Source: Acidobacteriota bacterium
GTDB lineage: Bacteria; Acidobacteriota; Terriglobia; Bryobacterales; Bryobacteraceae
Direction: 5' to 3'
NCBI GenBank assembly: GCA_017304135.1
Contig: JAFLBB010000032.1
Span: forward strand, 1-49,201
DNA: 49,201 nt
Below the pieces are notes generated by a model. That model did no database searches. It saw only the letters and a list, made by a program, of their open reading frames with translations, and had not been told where the DNA came from. Below, piece after piece: positions 16,834-25,000 of this stretch. The stretch's first letter is position 1. Each line of letters opens with the position of its first letter. Made by a program: the position numbers and the translations under genes.

Positions 16834-16846
16834 CGGAGAGAATCGA

Positions 16847-18184
16847 ATGACAGATGTCGTGATGCCCCAGATGGGCGAGAGCATTGTAGAAGGCACACTG
16901 ACGCGCTGGCTGAAGAAGGTCGGCGACAAGGTGGAGCGGGACGAGCCGCTGTTTGAGATCTCCACCGATAAGGTGGATAGCGAGATCCCGTCGCCCGCGG
17001 CTGGCACGTTGAGCGAGATCCTGGTGCAGGAAGGCGCAACGGTGGCCATCAACACGGTGGTGGCGCGCATCGGTGACGGTGCGGCTGCCGCGGCCCCGGC
17101 TCCAGCGCAAGAGGCTGCCCCGCCCCCGCCGCCTCCTCCGCCAACCCCACCGGCGCCCGCCGCAGTTCCCGCGCCCGTGGCCCAGGTGGCTTCGCCTGAA
17201 CCGCCGCCGCCGGTGATCCTGCCTCCGGAGAGCGTGCAGGGCGGCGAAAGCGCCGGCCCGCTCTCACCGCTGGTGCGGAAGATGGCGCGCGAAAACAATG
17301 TCGATCTGTCACAGGTGAGCGGTACAGGCGCCGGTGGCCGGATCACGAAGTACGACGTGGAGAACTTCATGGCCACGCGGGGCGGCGGGCGCGCTGTTCC
17401 GATGACCGAACCGCCGCCGCCGGTGATTCTGCCTCCCGAAAGCCGCCAGCCGGCTCCGCCTCCGCCCGCGCGGGCTGAAGCGCCACGGGCGCGCGTCGAA
17501 GCCATGTCGACAATGCGCAAGAAGATCGCCGAACACATGATCTACTCCAAGCAGACCTCGGCGCATGTCACCACCGTGCACAAGGTGGACATGACCAAGG
17601 TGGCCAAGCTGCGGGCCAAGGTGAAGGACGAGTTTGCCGCTCACTACGGCTTCGGGCTCACCTTCCTGCCGTTCATTCTCCGAGCCACGGCCGAGGCGCT
17701 GCGGGCGTTTCCCATCTGCAATGCGTCCATCGACGGCGGCAACATCATTTACCACGGCGAGATCAACCTCGGCGTCGCGGTGGCGCTCGATGGCGGCTCC
17801 GGCCTCATCGTGCCCGTGATCAAGCAGGCCGATGAGAAGAATGTGGTCGGTTTGCAGCGCTCCCTGGTCGACCTGGCCGCGCGAGCCCGCTCCAAGCAAC
17901 TGAAGCCGGATGAGGTGCAGGGCGGCACGTTCTCGATCACCAACTTCGGCAGCTTCGGCAGCATCTTCGCCACGCCGGTGATCAACCAGCCCCAGGTGGC
18001 TATCCTTGGCGTGGGCGCCGTGGAAAAGGTGCCGGTGGTGGTGGAAGGCGATGCCATCGCCATCCGCTCTCAGGCTCACCTGGCGCTGACGTTTGACCAC
18101 AGGCTGATCGACGGCGCGATGGCCGACCAGTTCTGCCAGAAGGTGAAGGCCGTGCTGGAAGGTTGGAGCGAAGCGGTGCTGTAA
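16847..18184 (+). CDS. Dihydrolipoamide acyltransferase (E2) of a 2-oxoacid dehydrogenase
   Basis: The product is 445 residues with one N-terminal lipoyl domain (lipoyl-Lys42 in STDKVDSE), a long Pro/Ala linker, a peripheral subunit-binding domain (SPLVRKMARENNVDLSQV, about 137-173), a second Pro-rich linker, and a catalytic domain from about 215 ending in FDHRLIDGAMADQF with catalytic His418. It transfers the acyl group to CoA and forms the core of the complex. The type (pyruvate, 2-oxoglutarate or branched-chain) cannot be fixed from sequence alone. Both linkers contain the same PPPPVILPPES block. E1 genes are absent nearby. Confidence 0.93.
   Translation: MTDVVMPQMGESIVEGTLTRWLKKVGDKVERDEPLFEISTDKVDSEIPSPAAGTLSEILVQEGATVAINTVVARIGDGAAAAAPAPAQEAAPPPPPPPPTPPAPAAVPAPVAQVASPEPPPPVILPPESVQGGESAGPLSPLVRKMARENNVDLSQVSGTGAGGRITKYDVENFMATRGGGRAVPMTEPPPPVILPPESRQPAPPPPARAEAPRARVEAMSTMRKKIAEHMIYSKQTSAHVTTVHKVDMTKVAKLRAKVKDEFAAHYGFGLTFLPFILRATAEALRAFPICNASIDGGNIIYHGEINLGVAVALDGGSGLIVPVIKQADEKNVVGLQRSLVDLAARARSKQLKPDEVQGGTFSITNFGSFGSIFATPVINQPQVAILGVGAVEKVPVVVEGDAIAIRSQAHLALTFDHRLIDGAMADQFCQKVKAVLEGWSEAVL
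17198..17443 (+). repeat. Duplicated 36-nt linker block inside the E2 gene
   Basis: The segments at 17198-17233 and 17408-17443 are near-identical 36-mers with a few mostly silent differences. Each encodes EPPPPVILPPES. They flank the subunit-binding domain, one in each flexible linker. Confidence 0.8.
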
Positions 18185-18213
18185 GGCCTCGCGCGAACAA
18201 GCCCGGTAATCCG

Positions 18214-18248
18214 ATCCGGAGCAGGCCCACGGCGGGCCGGCTCCGGAT
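18214..18248 (+). terminator. Strong two-part hairpin after the E2 gene
   Basis: ATCCGGAGC (18214-18222) pairs perfectly with GCTCCGGAT (18240-18248), and inside it GGCCC (18224-18228) pairs with GGGCC (18234-18238). It begins 30 nt after the E2 stop. There is no U-run, so it may stabilise the mRNA end or act with Rho rather than alone. Confidence 0.5.
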
Positions 18249-18256
18249 TCCCGCGT

Positions 18257-18285
18257 TTGGGCCCCATGGCCGCGCTTGCTAAGCT
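18257..18285 (+). promoter_or_regulatory. Promoter of the Gfo/Idh/MocA gene at 18292
   Basis: TTGGGC (18257-18262), a 17-nt spacer and TAAGCT (18280-18285) sit directly after the E2 hairpin. The start codon lies 6 nt after the -10 box and no ribosome site is visible, so transcription may start at the ATG. Confidence 0.4.
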
Positions 18286-18291
18286 AGCCGC

Positions 18292-19356
18292 ATGGCACAG
18301 TTGAGCAGACGGGCCGTGGTCGCCGGCGGCAGTGGACTGATGTGGGCGCAAACGGCGGCGCCGCTGAAGCTGCCCCAGAAGGTGAAGCTCGCCGTCATCG
18401 GCGTGGAAGGCCATCTCGGCGAGGTGAAGGAAGCCCTGCCCGCGCTGCCCGATGTCGAGGTGGTGGCGGCCATGCACGCGACGCCCGAAAAGGCGCGCCG
18501 CCAGTTCCCCAAGGCCAAAATCTACAGCGACTATCGCAAGATGCTCGACGAGAACAAGGCCGACCTGGTCGCGGTGTGCAACACCAACGGTGAACGCGCC
18601 GAAGCGGTGCTCGAGTGCACCCGGCGCGGCGTTCACATCATCGCCGAGAAGCCTTTGGGGGTCACGTTTGAGGAGATGGGCAAGGTCTCACAAGCGGTGC
18701 GCGCCTCCAAGGGTAAGATCACAACGCTCTTCCCGATGCGCTTCTCGCCGGAGTATTTGGCTCTGCGCCAGGTCGTGCAGTCGGGCGCCATCGGCGAGGT
18801 GGTCCAGGTGGGGACGCAGAAGTCGTATCGAGCCCCCGCGCCGGGTGACTGGAGGCTCAACAAGGACCTCTACGGCGGAACGATCCCCTGGATCGGCATC
18901 CACATGGTGGACCTCATGCGGTTTGTCACAGGTCGCGAGTTCACCGAGGCATTTTCCATGCAATCCGTTTTAGACTTCGGCAAGACGGCGACCATGGAGA
19001 GCGTCACGGCAAGCGTCTTCAAAATGGATAACCGCGGCCTCGCCATGCTGCGCATGGACTATTTCCGCCCCAAAGCGGCTCCCACACACGGCGATGACCG
19101 CATGCGTGTCGTCGGCTCCCAAGGCGTGCTGGAATACATGGCGGCAACCGGCATCACGCTGGTCACCGAGGACAAGCCACCCGAGGTGATCCGCGACCTG
19201 CCTGCCCCGCGGCACCTCTTCATCGAATTCCTGGAACACATCTACAACAGCAAACCCGAACCGATCTCGTGGCGCGACATCGAGCGCGCCAATTACATCT
19301 GCCTGCATGCCAAGCGCTCAGGGGAAACCGGTCGTCCCGAGCGGTGCGCGGGATGA
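18292..19356 (+). CDS. Gfo/Idh/MocA family oxidoreductase
   Basis: The product is 354 residues and starts MAQLSRRAVVAGGSGLMWAQ, an RR-type (Tat-like) leader. The NAD(P)-binding fold begins VKLAVIGVEGHLGEV. The family motif EKPLGVTFEEM (Lys in EKP) and the C-terminal alpha/beta domain with WIGIHMVDLMRFVTG (His candidate) are present. These enzymes oxidise or reduce sugars and related polyols. The nucleotide motif GVEGHLGEV is slightly degenerate compared with GxGxxG. The downstream DinB-like gene overlaps by 4 bp (ATGA), so they are coupled. Confidence 0.88.
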   Translation: MAQLSRRAVVAGGSGLMWAQTAAPLKLPQKVKLAVIGVEGHLGEVKEALPALPDVEVVAAMHATPEKARRQFPKAKIYSDYRKMLDENKADLVAVCNTNGERAEAVLECTRRGVHIIAEKPLGVTFEEMGKVSQAVRASKGKITTLFPMRFSPEYLALRQVVQSGAIGEVVQVGTQKSYRAPAPGDWRLNKDLYGGTIPWIGIHMVDLMRFVTGREFTEAFSMQSVLDFGKTATMESVTASVFKMDNRGLAMLRMDYFRPKAAPTHGDDRMRVVGSQGVLEYMAATGITLVTEDKPPEVIRDLPAPRHLFIEFLEHIYNSKPEPISWRDIERANYICLHAKRSGETGRPERCAG

Positions 19357-19868
19357 CGGCGGCCACCGGGGCGGCGTTCCGCGAGTATGCCGCGTCCAAA
19401 CTCGAACAGAACCTGGCGCGCATCGTCGACTGCCTGGGACGGCTGAACGACGAGCAGATCTGGCAGCGCGCGGGCGATGCCTCGAATGCCCCCGGCAACC
19501 TGGCCCTGCACCTGTCGGGCAATGTGCGCCAGTGGATTTTGCGGGGCGTAGACGGGCAGGCCGATGTCCGCGACCGCGATGCTGAGTTCGCCGCACGCGG
19601 CGGTGTGGGCCGGAATGAGTTGCTGGAGGAGCTGCGGACTACTGTGGCTGAAGCCGCGGCGGTGATCCGGTCAGCCCAGCTCGACCAACCGATGAACGTG
19701 CAAAACTACCCCATCACCGTGCTCGAAGGCATCTTCCACGTGGTGGAGCACTTCAGCTATCACACGGGGCAAATCGTGTTCCTCACCAAGGCGCTGTTCG
19801 ATGTTGACCTCGCCTACTACAAGGCCCTGGACAGCTCGGAGAAGCCGCCTTATGAACAGATTCCATAG
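19353..19868 (+). CDS. DinB-like / DUF1572 four-helix-bundle protein
   Basis: The product is 171 residues from ATG 19353, which overlaps the preceding stop (ATGA). The pattern NLALHLSGNVRQWILRG, then VVEHFSYHTGQIVFLTKAL at the C-terminus, is typical of the DinB superfamily, with His residues (LALHLSGN, EHFSYHTGQ) positioned as metal ligands. Relatives include metal-dependent thiol transferases and many of unknown function. The pairing with a Gfo/Idh/MocA gene does not reveal a substrate. The gene is followed by an alaS promoter. Confidence 0.82.
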   Translation: MTAATGAAFREYAASKLEQNLARIVDCLGRLNDEQIWQRAGDASNAPGNLALHLSGNVRQWILRGVDGQADVRDRDAEFAARGGVGRNELLEELRTTVAEAAAVIRSAQLDQPMNVQNYPITVLEGIFHVVEHFSYHTGQIVFLTKALFDVDLAYYKALDSSEKPPYEQIP

Positions 19869-19869
19869 G

Positions 19870-19899
19870 TTGACCCCGCCTCCCATGCCACAATAGAAT
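19870..19899 (+). promoter_or_regulatory. Putative alaS promoter
   Basis: TTGACC (19870-19875), an 18-nt spacer and TAGAAT (19894-19899) lie immediately before the GTG start at 19902. The usual +1 (6-7 nt after the -10) would fall at about 19905-19906, just inside the reading frame. Either transcription starts unusually close to the -10 box or a different promoter serves the annotated start. Confidence 0.4.
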
Positions 19900-19901
19900 C
19901 T

Positions 19902-22508
19902 GTGACCGGTCACGAGATTCGACAGAAATATTTGGACTTTTTCGCCGAGCGCGGCCATGCCATCGTGCGCTCTTCCTCCCTGGTTCCTCACGACGACCCG
20001 ACGCTGCTGTTCACCAACGCGGGCATGAACCAGTTCAAGGACCTCTTCCTCGGAAACGAGAAGCGCGACTATTCGCGCGCCACGACGGCGCAGAAGTGCG
20101 TGCGCGCCGGAGGCAAGCACAACGACCTGGAGAACGTCGGCTACACCCGCCGCCACCACACGTTCTTCGAGATGATGGGCAACTTCAGCTTCGGCGACTA
20201 CTTCAAGGCGCAGGCCATTGAGTATGCCTGGGACCTGGTGACCAAGGGCTACGGCATGCCCAAGGACAAGCTCTACATCACGGTGTTCCGCGAGGACGAC
20301 GAGGCCGAAGAGCTGTGGCAGAAGGTGGCCGGCGTCGACAAGTCGCGCATCTTCCGGCTCGATGAGAAGGACAACTTCTGGCAGATGGGCGAGACCGGCC
20401 CGTGCGGGCCGTGCTCAGAGCTGCATTTCGATCTCGGCCCAGGCGCGGCCGAGCCGGGCCGCGAGCACGAGCAGTTTCCTCTCGATGGCGGCGGGCGGTT
20501 TGTCGAAATCTGGAACCTGGTGTTCATGCAGTTTGATCGCGACGCGTCAGGCAAGCTGACCCCGCTGCCGCGGCCGTCCATCGACACCGGCCTTGGCCTC
20601 GAACGCGTAGCGGCCATCCTGCAAGGCAAGATGTCGAACTACGAGTCGGACCTGCTGAAGTCCATCGTCGACCATGCGGGCGAGCTGCTCAAGGTCGAGC
20701 AGGGTTTGAACGCCGAACATGACGCGGCGCTGCGCATCGCGGCCGACCATGCGCGCGCGTCGGCGTTTCTGATTCACGATGGCGTCGTGCCCTCGAACGA
20801 AGGGCGCGGCTATGTGCTGCGCAAGATCATGCGGCGCGCCATGCGGCATGCGCGGCGGTCAGGCAACCAGGAGCCGTTCCTCTACAAGCTCACGGGCTTC
20901 GTCGCCGAGTTCATGAAGCCGGCCTACCCCGAGTTGATGGAAAGCGTACAGCGTGTGGCGCGCATCGTGAAGGACGAAGAGCATCGTTACGCCACCACCT
21001 TCCTCGTGGCCGAAAAGATGTTCCAGGACGAGGTGAAGCAGGCGCAGCAAGGCGTGCTCTCCGGCTCCGCCGCGTTCAAGCTCTACGACACCTACGGATT
21101 GAACATCGATGAGCAGGAGGAGATGGGGCGCGAGTTGGGCATCACCATCGACCGCCCTGGCTTCGAGACTGAGATGGACGGCCAGCGTTCGCGCGCGCGG
21201 GCGTCGTGGAAGGGCGCCGAGAAGGCCCACGTGGATCCCGAGTTCCAGCGCCTGGCCGAAGGCGGCCGCACGCAGTTCCTCGGCTATGAGTCGCTCGAGG
21301 CCGTGGGCAAGGTGCGCGCAGTGCTCAAGGAAGGCAACGAGTTGGTTCTGGATCGCACGCCGTTCTATGCCGAAACGGGTGGCCAGGTGGGCGACAAGGG
21401 CGAGCTCTACCGCGCCTCGAACGGCGAACTGGTAGGGCGTGTCTCCGACACCTACTATGGCGTGCCGGGCCTGGTCGTGCATCGCGTGGAGATGCTTGCG
21501 CCTGTCGCCGAAGGCGAAGAGCTTCGCGCCGCGGTCACCGAGTCCCTGCGTTCCTCCACGCGGCGCAACCACACCGCCACGCACCTGCTGCACGCCGCTT
21601 TGCGGACCGTTCTCGGCACGCACGTGAAGCAGGCCGGCAGCGTCGTGGACCCCGGGCGTCTGCGCTTCGATTTCACGCACTACACGCAGGTGGATGCCGA
21701 TGAGCTGGCCGAAATTGAGCGGCTGGCCAACGAGCAGATTCTCCGCAACATCCCGGTCAATACCGATGTGATGGATCTCGACAAGGCCATCGAAACCGGC
21801 GCCATGGCGTTGTTCGGCGAAAAGTACGCCGACAAGGTGCGCGTGGTGAAGGTAGGCGACTTCTCACGCGAATTGTGCGGCGGCACTCACGTATCGCGCA
21901 CCGGCGACATTGGCTTGTGCAAGATCGTAAGCGAAGGCTCGATCTCGGCCGGCGTGCGGCGCATTGAGGCGGTGACGGGCGAAGGTTCGCTGCACCGGCT
22001 GCAGTCGGCGACGGCGACGCTCGATTCCCTGTCCAAGACGCTGCGCGTGGGCGAAGAGGACCTGCTCGATCATCTCGAGAAGAGCCTGTCGCACCAGAAG
22101 GCCCTGGAGCGGCAGATTGAGGCGATGAAGGAAAAACTCGCACACGCGGCGCTGGCGGGCCTGGAAGCAGAGGCACGCGAGTTGAAAGGTGTGAAGGTGC
22201 TGTCGGCCCAGGCCGATTCGCTCGACCGCGCCCAGATGCGCACACTCGCCGACGCGCTCCGCAACAAGTGGAAGACTGGCGTCGTCGTCCTCGCCTCAGC
22301 CGCCGAGGGGAGGGTGGATATCGTCACGGCGGTAACCAAGGACCTCACGGCCAAGGTGCATGCGGGCAAGCTCGCAGGCGCGGTGGCGCAGGCAGTGGGT
22401 GGAAAAGGTGGCGGCCGGCCAGATATGGCCGAAGCCGGCGGCAAGGACGCCGCGGCGCTGCCCAGCGCGCTGAGTGCGGTGTATGCATCGGTGGAAGAGA
22501 TGCTCTGA
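19902..22508 (+). CDS. alaS: Alanyl-tRNA synthetase
   Basis: The product is 868 residues, close to the usual 870-880. The N-terminal class II catalytic domain opens EIRQKYLDFFAERGHAIV with SSSLVPHDDPTLLFTNAGMN, and motif RRHHTFFEMMGNFSFGDYF. The editing domain has HTATHLLHAAL and CGGTHVSRTGDIG (zinc ligands HxxxH and CxxxH). The C-Ala region is at the end. It charges tRNA-Ala with alanine and clears Ser/Gly errors. The GTG at 19902 gives the conserved N-terminus; no Shine-Dalgarno precedes it. Confidence 0.98.
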   Translation: MTGHEIRQKYLDFFAERGHAIVRSSSLVPHDDPTLLFTNAGMNQFKDLFLGNEKRDYSRATTAQKCVRAGGKHNDLENVGYTRRHHTFFEMMGNFSFGDYFKAQAIEYAWDLVTKGYGMPKDKLYITVFREDDEAEELWQKVAGVDKSRIFRLDEKDNFWQMGETGPCGPCSELHFDLGPGAAEPGREHEQFPLDGGGRFVEIWNLVFMQFDRDASGKLTPLPRPSIDTGLGLERVAAILQGKMSNYESDLLKSIVDHAGELLKVEQGLNAEHDAALRIAADHARASAFLIHDGVVPSNEGRGYVLRKIMRRAMRHARRSGNQEPFLYKLTGFVAEFMKPAYPELMESVQRVARIVKDEEHRYATTFLVAEKMFQDEVKQAQQGVLSGSAAFKLYDTYGLNIDEQEEMGRELGITIDRPGFETEMDGQRSRARASWKGAEKAHVDPEFQRLAEGGRTQFLGYESLEAVGKVRAVLKEGNELVLDRTPFYAETGGQVGDKGELYRASNGELVGRVSDTYYGVPGLVVHRVEMLAPVAEGEELRAAVTESLRSSTRRNHTATHLLHAALRTVLGTHVKQAGSVVDPGRLRFDFTHYTQVDADELAEIERLANEQILRNIPVNTDVMDLDKAIETGAMALFGEKYADKVRVVKVGDFSRELCGGTHVSRTGDIGLCKIVSEGSISAGVRRIEAVTGEGSLHRLQSATATLDSLSKTLRVGEEDLLDHLEKSLSHQKALERQIEAMKEKLAHAALAGLEAEARELKGVKVLSAQADSLDRAQMRTLADALRNKWKTGVVVLASAAEGRVDIVTAVTKDLTAKVHAGKLAGAVAQAVGGKGGGRPDMAEAGGKDAAALPSALSAVYASVEEML

Positions 22509-22543
22509 CCCGAAATCGGTTCAGGCGGAGTTGGCCGTACAGG

Positions 22544-22640
22544 CCGAGGCGCTCCAGCGGGCGACAGTGGGTGCCCGCAACATTGGGAGGATGCGGAGCG
22601 CCTCGGTTCTCGGTCCGCGCCGCAGGGAGAAGCGGCGCGG
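22544..22640. repeat. Two strong hairpins in the alaS / radical SAM convergent gap
   Basis: First hairpin: CCGAGGCGCTCC (22544-22555) pairs perfectly with GGAGCGCCTCGG (22595-22606), and inside it GCGGGC (22557-22562) pairs with GCCCGC (22573-22578). Second hairpin: CCGCGCCGC (22615-22623) pairs perfectly with GCGGCGCGG (22632-22640). They lie between the convergent stops at 22508 and 22656. There is no U-tract. They may form a bidirectional 3'-end structure, or a structured RNA or repeat element. Confidence 0.6.
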
Positions 22641-22655
22641 GATACTAAGCTCGCC

Positions 22656-23729
22656 TCAGGCGAACTCGACGTCTTCCACGGGACGCTGCCCGTTGGGCAT
22701 CGGTCCCGGGTGATAAAAGCAGCGCGGGTCTTCGGCCAGGAAGTTGCCCGTCATGGCGTACGCTCGGGCGCGGGAACCGCCGCAGATGCAGCGGTATTCA
22801 CAGTCCCCGCACTTGCCTTCCTTCATGTCGGCATCGCGCAAAGCGCGGAACAGAGACGACTTTCGATACACCTCCACAATCGATTCCGTCCGCACATTTC
22901 CGGCAAGCAGGCTCAGGTCGGCGCTGGGGTGAATGTCGCCAAGATGCGAGATAAACAGCAGACCGCGTCCGGCGTTGAGCCCGGCCAATTCCCAAGCTTC
23001 CCTTTGTTCGGCGACGGGGACGAGCAGCGAGTGCTCCTCGCGGCCCATCTCCTTGAGTTTTCGGGCGACAAACCGGCGGTAATGGGAGGCATTGCCGGTG
23101 CGGACACCAAAACTGGCGCCTTGCGAGACTCGCCAGATGGCCTCGAACGCCTCTTCGTACTCGGTCGCGCGCAGGTCGCTGGCCGGATTATCCGGGTCCA
23201 CAGAAACCGGGAAGATGATCGTCCACATCCTGGCTTCCACGGTGGCGGCAATGCGGCCAATGCTATCGAGCAGCGGAATCGTGTCGCGCCGCAGCGCCGT
23301 TTCCAGTTCCACTTCCAGTCCCAGATCGCGGGCCACAAACAGCGCCGCCAACGGCGCGTCGGGCGTATCGGTGCGCAAAATCATGCGCTTCACCCCGGCG
23401 CGGTAGAAATCCTCCATCGCATCGGCATCCAACAGCGGACTCTGCGTGCAGTTCACAACGGCATGCAAACCGATGTCGATTGAGTATTGGACGAGCTTCA
23501 TCAGGTCAGGGCGCTTGAGCGGGTCGCCCCCCGTGAAAACCAGCGTCGGTGTTCCGTTGGCGTCGTCGGCAAAACGGCGGATCTCCTCGATCAGCCGGAA
23601 GCCTTCTTCGGTCGTCAGTTCATCAGGATGGCGATCCGGGCGGCGGCACGACTGGCATTCCTCGCAGACGCCGTCGCTGGCCTGTGTCATTTCCCAGATG
23701 ACTTGCAGTGGAGCTTTCTCCAGATTCAT
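22656..23729 (-). CDS. Radical SAM/SPASM-type protein with altered cluster motif
   Basis: The product is 357 residues from ATG 23729, preceded by GGGAGGAT; an upstream in-frame codon is not needed. The organisation matches the acidobacterial/TIGR04053-like radical SAM proteins: VIWEMTQA, ELTTEEGFRLIEEI, FTGGDPLKRPDL (GGDP), and a SPASM-like tail GKCGDCEYRCICGGSRARAY. The canonical CxxxCxxC should read A-C-D-x-x-C-x-x-C; here it is ASDGVCEECQSC, with Ser18 in place of the first Cys and an extra Cys28 three residues after the third. The ligands could be Cys22/25/28 (CX2CX2C) or the cluster may be impaired. The substrate is unknown. Confidence 0.85.
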   Translation of the reverse strand: MNLEKAPLQVIWEMTQASDGVCEECQSCRRPDRHPDELTTEEGFRLIEEIRRFADDANGTPTLVFTGGDPLKRPDLMKLVQYSIDIGLHAVVNCTQSPLLDADAMEDFYRAGVKRMILRTDTPDAPLAALFVARDLGLEVELETALRRDTIPLLDSIGRIAATVEARMWTIIFPVSVDPDNPASDLRATEYEEAFEAIWRVSQGASFGVRTGNASHYRRFVARKLKEMGREEHSLLVPVAEQREAWELAGLNAGRGLLFISHLGDIHPSADLSLLAGNVRTESIVEVYRKSSLFRALRDADMKEGKCGDCEYRCICGGSRARAYAMTGNFLAEDPRCFYHPGPMPNGQRPVEDVEFA

Positions 23730-23826
23730 TACATCCTCCCGCAAACGAGGGTGCAATTCGAGTGCCGTCCAGAAATTCAGGAATCTGGAGCTATTCGCAA
23801 CAGCTTACGGCAACTGGAGGGCCAAT

Positions 23827-24867
23827 TCACCCAGCCTGGAGCGTCGGGTAATCCACATAGCCTGCCGCTCCGCCACCGTAGAAGGTGGACCGGTCGTACG
23901 CTGTCAGGCTGGCTTCCCGAGCGAACCGGGCTGGCAGGTCGGGGTTGGAAATGAACAGCCGCCCGAAGGCGACCAGGTCGGCCGTACCTTCGGCAATGGC
24001 GGCATTGCCGGAGGCCCGGTCATACCCGCCGGCCACGATGAGTTGAGTCGGGCGAGAGATCAGCGGTCGAAAACGCGCCGTGGCCAGTTCAGCCGGTTCG
24101 CCACGGTCGTTGCGCGGTTCCACCAGGTGAATGTAAGCCAGCGCCAACTTGTCCAACTCGCGCACGGCGTAAGAAAATGTCTCCCACGGCATCGAATCCG
24201 AGATGTCGCCAAAGGTGCCCCCCGGTGACAGCCGCACGCCCACCCGGTCAGCCCCAACGGCGCTGATGGCGGCGCGGGTCGCGTCAAGCAGGAACCGGGC
24301 ACGATGCTCAATCGAACCGCCGTAGTCATCGCTGCGCGCATTGGTCCCATCTTCCAGGAACTGGTCGGGCAGATAGCCGTTGGCGCCATGGATCTCCACG
24401 CCGTCGAAGCCCGCGGCAATCGCGTTGCGCGCGGCCTGCGCGTACTCGGCCGTGATCAACGCAATGCCCTGCTTCGTCAGATTCAAGGTGGTTTGGCGTT
24501 CGCTGCCGGTGGGAATGGTCTCGGCTGGAGCCTGGCGTCCCGTGTGCCACAGTTGCGCGAAAATGCGGCCGCCCTTCCCGTGCACCGCACTCGTTACCAG
24601 CCTCCAGCCTTCGATCTGTTCCGGCGTGTATAGTCCGGGCGTGTTCGCTCCCCCATGGCCGAAGGGATTGATGGCGGTGGCTTCTGACACGATGAGCCCG
24701 GCTGAGGCACGCTGGGCGTAATAGAGCGCGTTCAGGTCCCAAGGGATATAGCCGGCAGCGGAACGGTTGCGGGTGAGCGGGGCCATGACGAGGCGGTTTG
24801 CCAGCGTAAGCGCCCCCAGGCGCACGGGCTGCAGGAGAGGCTGACTGTCGTGTCCGATATTTGTCAT
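23827..24867 (-). CDS. Old Yellow Enzyme family alkene reductase
   Basis: The product is 346 residues from ATG 24867. The FMN-binding TIM barrel shows LGALTLANRLVMAPLTRNRS, IFAQLWHTGRQ, the substrate-binding motif GVEIHGANGYLPDQFL, the NARSDDYGGSIEHRARFLL signature, and the C-terminal TFYGGGAAGYVDYPTL. Members reduce activated C=C bonds of enals, enones and nitro compounds with NAD(P)H. There is no signal peptide, so it is cytoplasmic. No clear ribosome site precedes the ATG. It is transcribed divergently from the ankyrin gene. Confidence 0.94.
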   Translation of the reverse strand: MTNIGHDSQPLLQPVRLGALTLANRLVMAPLTRNRSAAGYIPWDLNALYYAQRASAGLIVSEATAINPFGHGGANTPGLYTPEQIEGWRLVTSAVHGKGGRIFAQLWHTGRQAPAETIPTGSERQTTLNLTKQGIALITAEYAQAARNAIAAGFDGVEIHGANGYLPDQFLEDGTNARSDDYGGSIEHRARFLLDATRAAISAVGADRVGVRLSPGGTFGDISDSMPWETFSYAVRELDKLALAYIHLVEPRNDRGEPAELATARFRPLISRPTQLIVAGGYDRASGNAAIAEGTADLVAFGRLFISNPDLPARFAREASLTAYDRSTFYGGGAAGYVDYPTLQAG

Positions 24868-25000
24868 AACACAAGAATGGATGCGAGGGCGGCACAATCG
24901 ATTCAACTCACTGCCCGCAAGCGAACGAAGAAGGGCAAAATCGGCCGCCAACCGCCCGGATCTCCTGAAGGGTCGCTATGGGAACGCCGATAGACTGACT

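Noticed and set aside
16165..17538. A 457-codon minus-strand frame opposite lipB and the start of E2
   Set aside because: Glycine- and serine-rich low-complexity translation mirrors the proline-rich linker. lipB and E2 are certain on the plus strand.
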